From Fasciola hepatica (Eukaryota; Platyhelminthes; Trematoda; Plagiorchiida; Fasciolidae), in the NCBI GenBank assembly GCA_948099385.1, contig CANUEZ040000156.1:5477501-5541500 (forward strand): a stretch of DNA of 64,000 nucleotides, written 5' to 3'. The first letter of the stretch is position 1. Each line of letters opens with the position of its first letter. The notes under the pieces were generated by a model. That model saw only the letters and a list, made by a program, of their open reading frames with translations. It was not told where the DNA came from and made no database searches. This document shows, one piece after another, positions 1 to 12,400 of the stretch. A program made the translations under genes and the position numbers.

Positions 1-224
1 TGTACCAGAGAATTATTTTACAAGTTTGTAATAATGAGAATAATACGGTGTGTAGTGGAAATACTGGACTCGGAAAGGCGTTTTAAAGGTCTTCATAGAG
101 AGGGTGGATGGGGTCATTTTAAATTTCACAGGTATTCATACGTCCACTTGCTAACCGTGTTACCAAGAAAGACACGGTATTAAAGATTAGTGACTAACTG
201 AAAGAATACTTCTACTTGTCACGT
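1..224. other. Left flank outside the inverted-repeat block
   Basis: This short stretch has no inverted partner elsewhere in the window and no recognisable gene. Arm homology starts at about 225, so this is probably the host sequence next to the rearranged block. GTCAC at 218-222 recurs at 53384-53388, right at the other outer edge. Confidence 0.6.
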
Positions 225-596
225 AAGGATCCTTTCCTTACAAGCCTGGAACATTCAGGGAGTAGAATTAGTGCAAGATTTGCAAGATCCATCGAGGGAC
301 AACGGAAGATATAAAGATAGGCCTAACTGGCCATCGCCCGAGCTTTCCACTTAAAAAACGAAAGGGCCACAGTTGGCGCTCGCAACTGGAGGCACCAGGC
401 GATTAGTGGAGATACGTTTTCGACCTCACTCTGAGATAATGAACAGATTCAACTCTGGGTAACTGAAAGGTGTGAATATCAGAAGGATCATTTGGAAAGG
501 ATGCGGGATATAAGGGGAACACACAATGAAGATACTTCTAGCAGTTAAGGGAATCGTGAATGAAGTTCTATTCAGGTGATGCAATACGTAATATAG

Positions 597-945
597 TTAC
601 CATCCTTTGTTAGAGTCCCAGGGGAGTTGAAAGGGAAGTCTTTGATAGAGGTTGGGAACAGGCAAAAGAACTGCCTCTTGATGAAGGCCAGAACTATTTA
701 CTAGGGATTTGGACGACTTGCTCGCATATCTAGTGCTCTGGATACGTCCCGGAAAATAGTTGGTAAACCATGTGAATAAGTTAGGTGGAAAGTCAAACAA
801 GTAATGCTTCTGAAGTGAGAGTCATCGGGAAATGCAGTGGGAAATAGGATAACCAAGCAAAATGCATCTAAGAGATTTATCAGAGTTGTTCAGTAATTTG
901 GAAGTTCAATCCCATTTAACGGCAGTCGGGCCTCCCCCATGAAAT
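597..945 (-). mobile_element. LINE reverse transcriptase fragment (left arm)
   Basis: A minus-strand frame carries a degraded core of a non-LTR reverse transcriptase: a tryptophan-containing WFTNYFPGR segment, then SSGLHQEAVLLPV, which resembles the SGVPQGxVLxPxLF block of Jockey/CR1-type enzymes, then a YxxxLPFQL-like end. An in-frame stop lies upstream of it. No start, endonuclease domain or C-terminal part could be found nearby, so this is an old internal fragment. The mirrored copy is at 42395-42742. Confidence 0.6.
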
Positions 946-2789
946 GCTACCATCTTTGTGGGTGTCCAGTTATGCTCAAGCGGGGAACACCAGCGAAATT
1001 CAGTGCAGCTGATGATCGGAAGTAATGAATATGTTGATTACAAGCTTGTGTGACACTCGAAGATGCTGAGTATGGGTGAGAGTGTACGGTTGGTTTGTCG
1101 CTTTATCAATTCAAGTCGAAAAGCGATGGAAGCTGCCTAATTTGTCAGCGGTACCAACCGTGGAAAAGGTGAACCTTCGTTTACTCTTCTCACTGGCCTC
1201 GGTAGAAGAAGCTGAAAATCAAAGAAGCTGTGTCTTCAGTTATAATATACAAACTTTAAACATTTTGCAGACGAAAAGTGAAAAAATTAACTTCCCAATG
1301 CTGCGCAAAATAGGGGCTAATTCATTTGTCATCCTTAGTGATAACTCATATGGACCACTGATTTTGTCACATTTTCCCGTGGTTAGATCTCTCTCCATTT
1401 TTCCAAGGGTTGGGGTGTACTTACACAGTATTTCCACAACTTCTATGTGGAGCGAAGAGCGTAGAACTCAAAGAGACAAATCGGTTTAGTCCGCAACCTA
1501 GCTGTAACTGAACAGCTGTCCAGTGAATGAGTGACTCGTAGAGCACGAACCCAAAACCCAAAATCAAATAAGGCGAGTCGGCAATCTATGTGCACTTTAC
1601 GGAACAAGCATTACGATAACAAACAACATACCTCAATTTTATGGGACGGTTCAGTCACAAGCGTCCGGGAATGAACATGAAATTGTCCGAAGGGTCTGGC
1701 AAGGAACGTATGCCAAGCGATACGAGACTGAGTTATTGGATAGGGTGAAATTCAACTTTTATAACAAGAACAATCGAATATTCAGAGAGAGAAAACAAGT
1801 AGCGTACATGAGACGAATGGACAGAGATATGACCATGAGAATCAGTTCAGATGAGGACCAAGAGGATTGCACGCACGCACGCTTGACCTAGACCCTCACG
1901 CAGATGTGGCGTGATCTTTGGCATGGTAAGAAAGTACAAATATAGTTCGTTCGGTGCGGGTGAGAAAACCGACAAAGAACGGAGGCAAACATGTCACACA
2001 AGGTCGAGCACATGTAACGCACAAAATCTAGGAAGCCCCTGGACTGGGCGTAATGGAAATTCGGTCCACTGAGAGAGTACACTCATGGGGAAATCGGTAG
2101 GTGAACGGAGACAGGGTAACCGGGTTCAACATGTGGAAGGAAAGGGAAGACATGTGGGTCGAAGTGGTTGGAAAGGGCCGGGTTCCACGCTGAATAAAGT
2201 CACGGGAGTGAGAAAAGGGAACTGCGTGGGAATTTCACAAATGTACGGAATTACTGGTACACTAGCTTCACTAGCATCCAGCTTTTACGGCTACTTCCAC
2301 TGGCGAATAGTGTTCAAGCATGCTGTTGACTTCATTTCCACTGTTGTAGATTTCACACTATTTTTCTAGTAACAGGCTCTAAAGTAGAACGTAGTAAATT
2401 TCGACTACAAAGAATGATCTCAGTATTTTTGAGAGCACTGTACACCCCACTGGATTTTCCCCCAATCCATGCCGGTTACCCAACCGTTTGCTGAATGACC
2501 CTCGGTTCATTAGTAAAATCTACAGTTCGACCGGACTGAAGTGATTTCGTAATTAATAGTCACGTTGTACATATTTTTCGAAGATTGTTTGAAACGTCTC
2601 ACGGTCATATTAGAAAAACAACATTGGAAAGCAAGCAGTTGTTTTCAGTGATTTCAAATCTTGCTCTTGCACATCATATGCTTAGCATTTGTGAATTGAA
2701 TTTGCCATTTGGTACATGATGAAGCTGAATCAATCATAGATAGTGGGGTTCTGGGGTTCACTTCTCGCATCGAATGCTGCATCTTTGGT
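946..2789. other. No recognisable gene, left arm
   Basis: Open frames of 60-140 codons occur (for example 1076-1489 and 2085-2369 on +), but I recognise none and most differ in length or are shifted in the mirrored arm, as expected for non-coding DNA. A GGTTCGTGCTC sequence near 1518-1528 (minus strand) resembles a Pol III B box, so a SINE relic may be present. A short (GCAC)n run lies at about 1868-1882. Confidence 0.5.
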
Positions 2790-3830
2790 TAAGGCATTGG
2801 AGCGCCTGAACTAGCAGCTTTGTGGGCACATATTCTGGATTAGTAGACGTATTTCGATCGCTTCAGCAGTGACCAGGGTCCGGAGACGGACTACCATTGA
2901 GTGGTTTGGGAAACACGATACACAACACTGAATGAGTAATTCGGGTCCAACTGATGACCTCTACCGACTGGGTGACAAAGAATGGAACAGTTGACTGTGC
3001 TCGTTTGCCCGTGACTCAGCCACTTTGGGTGATGCTCTTTGATGCGTTGAGACTGAAGCCCGGCCGCATGGCCCACGTAAGACCAACCACATGCGCACTT
3101 GAACAAACGGATAATCAAGGATGAGGTGCGCTCTTTCACTTGGATTCTGGTCAGTGGCCATATGGAGAACACGCCTTTTAGTTTTGCAGCTAGGAATGAT
3201 GAATCTACAACTGATCCAAACTATCTCGTTATCCTGGTACTTTGAAACAAGTTACTTCTTTGTGCACAAACAAATCGCATTGCACATGTAGCTGGGTCCC
3301 TGTTCTTCAAGTGAGAAATTCTGTGGATATCAGTTCTCTTCTGGCGCTCATTTCATGAGTTTTAGTTCTTCTCACGGAAAATCCTGTGAGCATAGGCTAC
3401 GGGCCCTAGGGCTTAGACATTGGACTAAGTTCATCTCATAGCTCAATGGAACAAAATTGTAAAATGTTGTGAACTGACCATTCCAAGTCTTTTTTCTGTG
3501 AACTCCTCGTTGGAATGATTCACTTACCTGTGTGATGATCAACACATCAAGGGAAGGTAGTTCGTTTTTAGCTTATGTTTTCACTGTGAATTGGAGAGAG
3601 CCAAGAGTAAAGCCCGAAATCTTCTAGAAATATCTGAAATATTATTACCAACCTCCACTACACATAAAATACCATCCGTATACCAAATGTAATAATCCAA
3701 ACGTACTGTTGTCTTCCCGATCTTCCCGTCTTCTAATTTCGAAAAATATGTCCTCTAACAGGGGATCCAGTGGGGAACCAACGGTGATGGCAACTCATGG
3801 GCAAAAGAAACGCTCATTTATCATAAACTT
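2790..3830 (-). mobile_element. Penelope-like element fragment, RT + GIY-YIG (left arm)
   Basis: Read on the minus strand, the stretch gives in order a reverse transcriptase block with GSPLDPLLEDIF (about 3738-3780, compare GSPLGPxLADIF), an LPSLDVLI block as in Penelope-like RTs, and a C-terminal endonuclease-like part (about 2891-3172). The last has C-A-C-G-W-S-Y-V-G-H, an R-I-K-E-H-H-P-K-W run and a conserved H followed by a tyrosine-rich region. YVGH stands where GIY-YIG enzymes have YIGR/YVGQ. Stops and frameshifts break it. The element is EN+ (GIY-YIG) Penelope-like by family knowledge. No terminal repeats were located. The mirrored copy is at 39500-40560. Confidence 0.72.
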
Positions 3831-4684
3831 AACAATGAGATTGCAACTTACTTGTGTGCTGGATGTTTGAATATATTCATACAGAAGATCAAAGGTTTCT
3901 GTTAGGGGCACACACACGTGAACAATAGCACCACAGCATGCGACATCATGGCTTTATTGTGAAGGTGTATATTCTGTGTGACGGACACATGCTGTGAAAA
4001 TTACCTTGCAAACTGTGTCTAGTGAATGTTGTTCCTTTTGTTACGGAAAATTCACTATCGCCACAATCGTTCGGATTGGAATCTCTTCTCTGTGAATTTT
4101 CAGAAGATCACGGAGACATGGAATGTTCAATCCATTTCGCCTTAACTGTTTTTGTTTATTGCATTTTAATGCGCTCTGATCTGTCAGTCTTCTTGGGAAT
4201 CCGGTTTATTTTCTCTCGTTCATTTCGGTTTCATCTTTTTCATTGTGACAGACAGACAATGTCGTTTAATTCCTCACCAATCTAAAAAGTTTTCCAATAT
4301 ATTCTTGTTTTCCCATGGGGACAACACCGAAACATTTATCCGGTCTTAGTAATACCATGTCCTAGTTCTAACGCGGCTCCAGCATCGCATTCATATATTG
4401 TCTGGTGATCAGTTCAAGATTTTGTAACTGAATTTTACGATAGCTGTAGCAGCTCGCCACGAGCACACTTTTGATTAGTTCTAAATCGATAACCGTTCTA
4501 GGTTTCAGATCCTTGTTTTAAATCAGTAAATTTTCAAATTGTATCTCTAAATCAAGTCTATAGCCGCTAGTGACTGGGCAGCAGAGCTCCCATCCCAGAG
4601 GAAGGGCCTTCATCAAGATAAGACCTGGGGTCAGCGAAAGTACCAGAAGGACCCTCTTTGATTCACACCAATAGCTGAAGTGGG
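3831..4684. other. No recognisable gene, left arm
   Basis: An 87-codon plus-strand frame (4022-4285) and a 62-codon minus-strand frame (4518-4706) are kept in the right arm with few or no changes, but neither resembles a known protein. Confidence 0.45.
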
Positions 4685-5193
4685 GTGACCGAAAAATCAA
4701 GCACATTTTATCTCTCTACTTGGATACTTGCAGTTTTATTCCAGATTCGTATCATACTTTGTTATGATGGCACAGCCGTCGTTCCTCACTTGTTCATTCG
4801 AGGTGTGGCAGTGGATTGGGAAGCACAAGATAGTCATGAGAGAACATTTCAATCATATAGTAGAACATCCAACATTAGCTTCATTTGCTCCTTCCGAAAA
4901 AACTCTACTGATCACGGATAGATCAGAAGCTGGAATTGTTGCAGCACTTGAACAAGATGGATACCCAACCATCTGCACCTAGTGCGGTCGGATCAGCTCC
5001 CCCTTTTGTCTTAGAAAGGCGAGCTATCGGCTCGATTCGACAGTACTCGCAACAATCAGAAGACACAACCCACCCCATCCATACAGAGCGAACACAATTT
5101 GTACTACTGTCAAAAATGAACGCTTGCTTCTTACCTCAGGGCAATTATTTAATCCCTAGCTCGCTGCTGTTGAACAACGCTGATCGGCTATAA
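4685..5193 (+). mobile_element. Gypsy-type RT/RNase H fragment (left arm)
   Basis: The plus-strand frame 4728-4982 ends with a block typical of the RT-to-RNase H connection of LTR retrotransposons: a W-x-x-x-H stretch, then LASFAPSEKTLLITD, then EAGIVAALEQDGYPTIC. These match the P-x-L-x-x-F-D-P...T-D-A-S-x-x-G-x-G-A-x-L-x-Q-x-G pattern, with the RNase H aspartate at about 4915. The following frame (4936-5193) is out of register and broken. LTRs and the rest of pol are not visible. The mirrored copy (38086-38618) keeps an extra 24-bp segment. Confidence 0.6.
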
Positions 5194-6195
5194 GAACAAC
5201 CCCGTGAGCACTGCCAGGGGTGATTGTGAACTAGAGTAACTAAATATGTTTCCAGTACTGTGGTTTCATATCTACTGGAGATCAAACCTACGGTGAGTGT
5301 GGACGTACTCTTTTACTTCCTGTATAGGCTCTTAGTCCCACTTAACATGCTGGTCACGCAAACCCCCTTTTGGTCTATAGCATACTGTGCGCATAATTTC
5401 AGTCTTCCCTGGCTCGTTCCCCGCCCATACATGTGGAAACTGCTCGCAGTGCTTGGAACTCATCTATGGCTTGCGTCACTCTAATATACATTCTTAATCT
5501 GTAAAAAGGAGGTAGCTTGTACAATAAAACTATCCCGTTCATTCCATCGTTAGTAAAATCAACTTTCGTCACGTTACCATCTCCCACTTCATTTTCGAAC
5601 TCATCATTCACAATCTATTACACAAATCAACACAATTGGCCTCCCCGAAAGCGGTTTTGCCTCCGTCGCCCGAGGTTTATTTTGATAATTTCCACGAAAT
5701 CGGTCTAATGTATTACCCTTGATCAACAAACGTGTTCTTTCGATCAATCAAAGTATGTCACTATGTGTGCATAATTCCCATGGATTTTTTGAGCTAACTG
5801 TAAGCTGACACTCCATTGTGTAAAGGTGAGTCAGCTCAGCTAAATCCTAATGTACCCGTTGAAGGGAATTTCACATTTGCTAAGGTTTACCGAATTCTTC
5901 TACAAACCATGCAAAAGAATCAATACACTGTTGAAAACTACATCCACTCAGCGAAATGCTAAGCACACTCTGCACAGCAGCTATAACAAACAATTGGCAA
6001 ATATATATATTTTTACTTCGGAGGTGGAAAAGGTTTCGCACGAATGGAAGTGATGTTCAACTCCACATTTATAAGCGGGGGATCAAACTGTGCAAATTAA
6101 AAATCCAAGCAGCTTTCCGTTAGATAGGTGGTATTGTGAACCCGTGCTTTGTTCTATATTTAGGCATCGAAGTGTACAAGTGCTACGTGATGGTA
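5194..6195. other. 3' flank / possible 3' UTR of left dehydrogenase gene
   Basis: This stretch lies downstream of the minus-strand dehydrogenase stop codon. It has no recognisable coding region and only one candidate polyadenylation hexamer, listed separately. Frames of 60-75 codons are not conserved in length in the mirrored arm. Confidence 0.45.
5676..5681 (-). promoter_or_regulatory. Possible poly(A) signal, left dehydrogenase gene
   Basis: AATAAA on the minus strand, about 515 bp past the stop codon and conserved at 37599-37604 in the other arm. AATAAA is common in AT-rich DNA, so this is only a candidate. Confidence 0.3.
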
Positions 6196-6408
6196 TCAAT
6201 TCTTTGGCAGTCCAACCAGTTCGCATGATTTTTCCCAAAGCCATTGTCGTTCTCGCTCGTCGTTCACTAGACGGTTTGCCGCTTTCAGGGCACAGTTAGA
6301 ATAGTATCCACCAGGAGTTGGACTGTCCATCAGAACTGTGTACAAAGTGGTTTGAGCTCCTTCCCAAGCGCTGATGGTCATCGGTCTGAGCAGACCAAAC
6401 ATTAGACG
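6196..6408 (-). CDS. Exon 3 of left dehydrogenase gene (C-terminus)
   Basis: This exon encodes residues 279-348, starting RLMFGLLRP and ending in LPKN-stop. The WEGAQTTLY and CELVG motifs match the C-terminal segment of RDH11-14 proteins, which is why I join it here. The acceptor reads TTTAG|CGT, whereas the right arm has TTCAG|CGT; both keep AG. Confidence 0.85.
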   Translation of the reverse strand, partial: RLMFGLLRPMTISAWEGAQTTLYTVLMDSPTPGGYYSNCALKAANRLVNDERERQWLWEKSCELVGLPKN

Positions 6409-9400
6409 CTAAACACGTTGAAAGATGTTGGTGACGATAAAAAGGTAAAAGATATCAATAAAAATTTACAAAAGAAATGAATATGGAAAAATTACCACAT
6501 GAAATTAGATTGTTTGCCTGAATTTTGTGTTTTGAATAGTGTAAAAATTTAGACATTTGAACTAACGGTAATTTTTCAAACCACCAACTTTGTTTACTCT
6601 CTATCAGCTGTCAATATGCGGAAGACTGTAATTTTACTTTATACAATTCATTTTATGATCGGTACAATATTTCCATTCAGAAGTAGAAGTATGTGTGGGA
6701 GTTTGAAGCTTATAATAGGCGAAAGTTAGTTGAGTATGCCTAGGGAAATAGTGAAAGAATGAGACATTGGAAAGCTTTCGATATTCACATTTCCGAAAGC
6801 AGACTGATCAGATTCCTTTTATGTGATGAAGGTGGTTGAAATTTTGCTTAGGATCACGAATCTGACACAGCGGGAACATCTTTCGTATTCCAAAATCACG
6901 GAACACCTAGGTGCGAGGAGACTTATGCGCAACAGAGAAAGCCGACAAGGCTCATCTTCCGATGGTAACTTCGAGACACCCCCTCCCGACTATCTCAAAG
7001 GTTATTTTCCGGAGGACCGAAGTCGCCAATACTTCACCATTTGTTCATTTTTAAATAAGTCATAAATGCTACGGTTAACTGATTCAGAATCCATCTTCAA
7101 CCAATAACACACACAGACCTTCAGGGCCCACGCGAGCATCGTGCATCCGAACTGTTATCTGACCAGGATTACCTGCACTCTTGCTTGCACATTTAACATA
7201 CGGAATTGCACACTGATCCCGCTGGCACCATACAAGTAGCAACTTGAAAAACGCCTGAAATGTCCAGTTTATAAATTGGAAAATATTTCTGAAAGACTGT
7301 CTCTGGGACGTGGAAAATCTATCTGACATTCATGCACCAATCAGCTTGTAGCAACATAGAACAACTGCGGTGAGGTTATTCACGCACTGTCTGCCCCAAT
7401 AACCAATCGTGTGCTAGATACACGAATGCTTCCTCGCTCGATCCTGGTGAACCCTGCCACCCCACCTCAGATAACGATTTGACGGTCGATAAGCTAACCA
7501 ATGAAACTGAGAGCAGAATAAATGAATGATAAGTGATAGAGCGAACAGGAATGGATGGGTGACTAAATGTTAGGTCACCAAAGTAGGGAAATCTAAGCGG
7601 TTTGCAAAATTTTGGTCTAAAATCGAGAATGGCTAGAGCCCAGCATATGTGAACAATCACGTGTCTGTAATGTTGTATACGACCTTAAACGAGTTGCTTG
7701 GAGGTACACAGTGTTTTGCACCATCCGATGTTGCGTAATTGATAATCTGATCGTTTATAATTTCGTGGATTATCTCGTCACCATGACCTGACTACTCATC
7801 ACCCTTTGAAGTTATATTGTGATATGTTCTTTTATTTGGTAACGCAATTGTTTCTCTGTTCTGTCTATGTAGACGGCTGAGTATGTACACTTGAACTAAT
7901 AGACACAGTTTGATTGGCACAGGGAGTCAGAGGTTGTTTCATCGACTGATTTCAAGGGCTTAGTAACTACTTGATGCGATTTTTCATGTGGTATCAATGC
8001 CGAAATCACCACTGAATACCACGGAAGCGATACCGTTATTTGACGGACAATAAAATCACACTGACCGCAGTATACTCGTGTACAGATGCATCGAAATGAT
8101 CTAAGTTTCATATCACGCTAGTAGTTGCGAGGAGTGTGTGGGACTGATGAATTTCTTTTTTGGGTGACTGTCCTTTGGAATCCATCTTTCATGCACAAAT
8201 CTCAGGTCAACAACCCGCATTCGGAAGTACTACATCCGAGTTTTGCTCTTGTTAGAGGTCATCAGTGGTGCATATTCTCCGCCACTCCCAGGGTGTAAAC
8301 CCGTTGAATAAAACGTCTCCATTCGAAGCTGTCAGGCACTTTTGGCTGTCTCAGAGGAGGATATTTGAACGAGCATATCTTGGTAATTCGGATCAGCCCG
8401 CAAGAGGCCGGGTGGCGCAATGGTCAAATGCACGCCTCCGAGGCGAACGGGCCCGTGTTCAAACCCTGGGTGTGGTGGAGGGTATGCACCACTGATGAGC
8501 TCTAACAAAAGATTCCGAATGCAGGTTGCTCTGATGACCTGAGATTCTGTGTACAAAGGACATTCGGCCAAACAAAGATGTAGGGTGCGTTGTGCAAACC
8601 CGTTTCCGACTTTTGTAAGATGCGTTTCAAGTACCTTTATGTACAATTATCTCAGGGATAAGACATTGTGACGAGTCTAATCAACTGTTCTGTATCCGGT
8701 TTTCCTGGTAATGTACTCACTTTGTATAATTGGTTTAAACGTTGTGCGACGATTTTAGTGTTTTCATATGTAATGTGAAATGTAGAGGTTAACTCCAATT
8801 CTAAATGGCACCGAAACTAAAATTTTGCAGATTCGAATTGTTGTTAGTGTAGACAGAATTTACCGTTCGAAGACTTTTGATATCTCTTTGAAATTCCGTA
8901 TCCACAATTCCCGGATGAACCGAGACCACCGTGACACCGGTTCCTATTAGGCGTTTGCTCAATTCCACTGCATACATCACATTGGCCAATTTAGAAGAGT
9001 AATATGCACGCATCTGGTCATAGTCCTCCTCTGACAGCTGCAGGTCGGGCTTAATTAACTGACCAAATTTGTGTGCCATGGAGGACACATTGATGATTCG
9101 AGAAGGTGCAGCTGCTTTGATCGCGGGGAGCAGAAGTTCAGTGAGTAGGAAATGCCCAAGGTGGTTGACACCTATAGTTTGTTCAAATCCATCTTTTGTG
9201 GTAGAATATTTGTCCAGCGCCAGACCAGCGTTGTTGATGAGGTAGTCAATTTTCGGATGATTTTGAACGACCTTTGCGGCAAACTGCCTGATAGATTCTA
9301 ACGAGCCCAAATCCAGTGTTTCAACAATGAGCTTGAATAGGAGAAAAACAAGATGCGTTCAATTTATGTGCAACAAATGAAATTGGATTCCCGTTGAATG

Positions 9401-12400
9401 GAGGTCTGAGCTTTACTCTGAAATCGTTTAAATTATGATATTTTACTCAAAGCAGTGTGCGAATCTTTTAATCAAATTGAAATAACAAGACTGAGGGCTT
9501 TGCCTGAAGATTCTCACGATAAAACCAGGTTTAAAAAAGAAAAGACCAACTATACTCCAGTCTGTGTGCTGCACTAAAACATGTAGATCAGCAGGCCATG
9601 TTGTACTTTCAGCGTGTCAGGGCCGAAGTAGGTTCGGACTGTATCGAAAAAAACAATGCTCCAGGTGATGTGTTAAACAAGAAGATATAAAGTCCGTAAC
9701 ACGGCGTTATAGGTGAAAAAATATAAGTCGACATCTCGGTTACCGTGGGTCGCTTTTCGTAAGGACTGATTTTAAAACTGCCTTGAGAAAGGTTACCTAT
9801 GGTAACCGAAAATTCGACTTATAATTTTCCGTGGACAGCGCAGTGTGACTGATATTATATCCCCCGATGTTGTACTTTCACTGCGATCATTTCAATGAAT
9901 GTTGCCGGGACAAAAGCAGTATGATGAAAATGATCACCAATGAAGTTCATCCTCTCGAATAAAGTTTGCCACGTTCAAATTGGATTGCTTGCCAAATCTC
10001 GTAGTCACACTGTGACTAAATTAACCGCGCAAATCACCATTCCCACACGTCTACCAGAAAGTGTGCGTAAACACAACTTCCGTCAGCATTTTGTAGTTAT
10101 TCCAGTCCTGGTTGAGATTCTTCTAGGTGGGGATGTTTAAGGGGTAGATTTATCGTTATGCGCATTCATGGCTAAAAGGTGTCAAAAGCTAGAAATTAAT
10201 TCTTAGAGATACGTAGGTCAGTCTTTTTCAAAACAAGTAGGGAACTGATATCTTTAGATTGCTTTGATACAAGTGCTCAGTGCACCTTTATCGAACAGCA
10301 GTCGCAATCGGATCAATATGATGTGACTGAATTAGTGTCCAGAGCGTTGGAAAATCTAATTTTTAGGAAAACGAACCATTAGGAAACAGTGTACTCGCAA
10401 AAATGTAATAGTGATATTATAAGTCCACGGCAGGTCATAGACAGATCACTTCTAAAAATTGTCTTCTTCCTCTATGAACAGCCTCATGGAAGATTTGTTT
10501 GACAGCTCAGTCAGATGTATGACATTTCAAAATTTGCCACAGTGTTATAGTGGGTTACTAATGAAAGTTGGTTGTACGGTAGTCCTTCGCTACACGAAAC
10601 ACTGAGTCGGATCACTTAAATTGTTTCATTCTGAGAGATAATTCATTCGAGATGACATTTTGTCAAAGAAGGAGAATTTTTTGCACAACAAAAGTTTTTC
10701 TTGAACAAAGAATTTCGCAGTTAGGGTTTCTCTATTCCGGGGTGGGGGGGGGCGCATTTGTCCTGTTATTTCACACGTGAATGTAAACTTTAACTGTAAT
10801 TCTATTATTATTCTCCTATCCCACGGCCATTTAGTGAGTGAACACGGAGAATACTCTCCATGTTGTTATTTTCAGCTTACACAGTCGTAGGCGTAGATGG
10901 AAGCAGTCTGGGGAGCACGTGAAGACTGCGGACGATTGATCCTTATCCCTCATGCACATGGATGCACTTCTGTGACCATATAAACACATACAATATAGTG
11001 TTGATGCCAGTCACGCCCCATCCCAGACTATGTTGACCAATCAGATTTTACCACCTTTAGAACGGTCGTACATGGTCTGATCCGATGGTACGCATAGCTG
11101 GCGTTTGCACTTGCACATGGCTGACTCAGATGCCTATTCGCTCACCGGCTTCCGGGTTAGCTTGCGCTGTTGCTCACCTGCCCACAGCCTTGTTTTGTGC
11201 CCACCTGCTTAGTGATAAACGGAGCACTAGCATTACTTATACTACTGCTAGATTAATTTTAAAAGCTCCACGTGAATCGCATCACCTTCCTTTGGAAGAG
11301 AAAAACGCCTCCGTTACATCAGTCATGATCAACCACAGAGTTATCTGGTGAAATGTTCACCAATTTGGACGGTGCAAGTCAAAAAAAGTACATGACACTT
11401 TCAAAACCCATTTCAAATCAGTCAGAACGCAGTTGTCACTGTAGAGCCGTTAATTTCGAAGCATACGAAACTCTGTTTTGCTGACTGTCCTTCGAACTCC
11501 ACCTTTCACGTACAAACCTCAGGTCATCCGACCAACCTGCATTCGGAAGCACCAGACTCAAGTTTCGCTCTTGTTAGAGCTCATCAGCGGTGCGTATCCT
11601 CTGTAACACACACTCGGGGTCTGAACCCGGGCTCTTCCACCTCGAAGGCGTGTGTTACCACCGTGCCGTTCCGCTCCCGTCTGGACTGATCCAAATAGCC
11701 AAGGTAAGCTTGTTCAGATGTCGACCTCTAGGACAGCCAGAGATGCCCGACAGCTTCGAATGGAGACACGGTACCAGCCCCGTCAACTCCAAGCGAATGC
11801 CTCCCACCGAGTCACGTCTTCTCCACCTGAGGTTTGTGGGTGAAAGGTGGAGTCCGAAGGACAGTCAGCGAAACAAATATTCATCAATCCCACACACTAC
11901 TCGGAAGTAATCTCGTGATTATATATGAAACATTGTTCAGCTCCTGAACTAAAGGTTCGTCTGAATGAACAAAATCCGTTTGTGAGCTCTTCTGTTCTAA
12001 CACCAATGATCACCCTAGCAAATGCTGCCAGGTCAAACCAAATAAATAACGAGGTTGATTATGGTCAAATTACTTCCAAGAAACAGTTTCCCATGTCAGT
12101 TCTCACTTTAAGAAGTCATTACACGGGTTTCCACTGAATTCTCACATACACAAGGACAATTTCACGAACCTTCACAGATGAACGTCTTACCGAATGGGTT
12201 GAGGCTCTTCTCTTTTGCCTGGATCTCGCATCGTATGCATTCTAAATTCGGCCTGATATAGTTCCAGAAAATAACATTTTCTGTATTCACAATCCTAACC
12301 CACTGGATATATAGACCAGAAATATATTTTATTGTATTGTTGTATTGGAATTGTTGTAAAAAATCTTGTGTAAGTTAGCCATCCACCGGCGTGTACGTGA

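Noticed and set aside
1076..1489. 137-codon protein-coding gene
   Set aside because: The mirrored arm does not keep the frame to the same extent, overlapping frames run on the other strand, and no domain is recognisable.
4685..5193. Complete LTR retrotransposon
   Set aside because: Only an RT/RNase H piece is readable, no paired LTRs, gag or integrase were found within several kilobases.
8406..8480. Functional tRNA gene
   Set aside because: A and B boxes are present, but there is no matching acceptor stem, the anticodon loop has only 3 bases, and the sequence is part of a repeat shared with 11475-11927.
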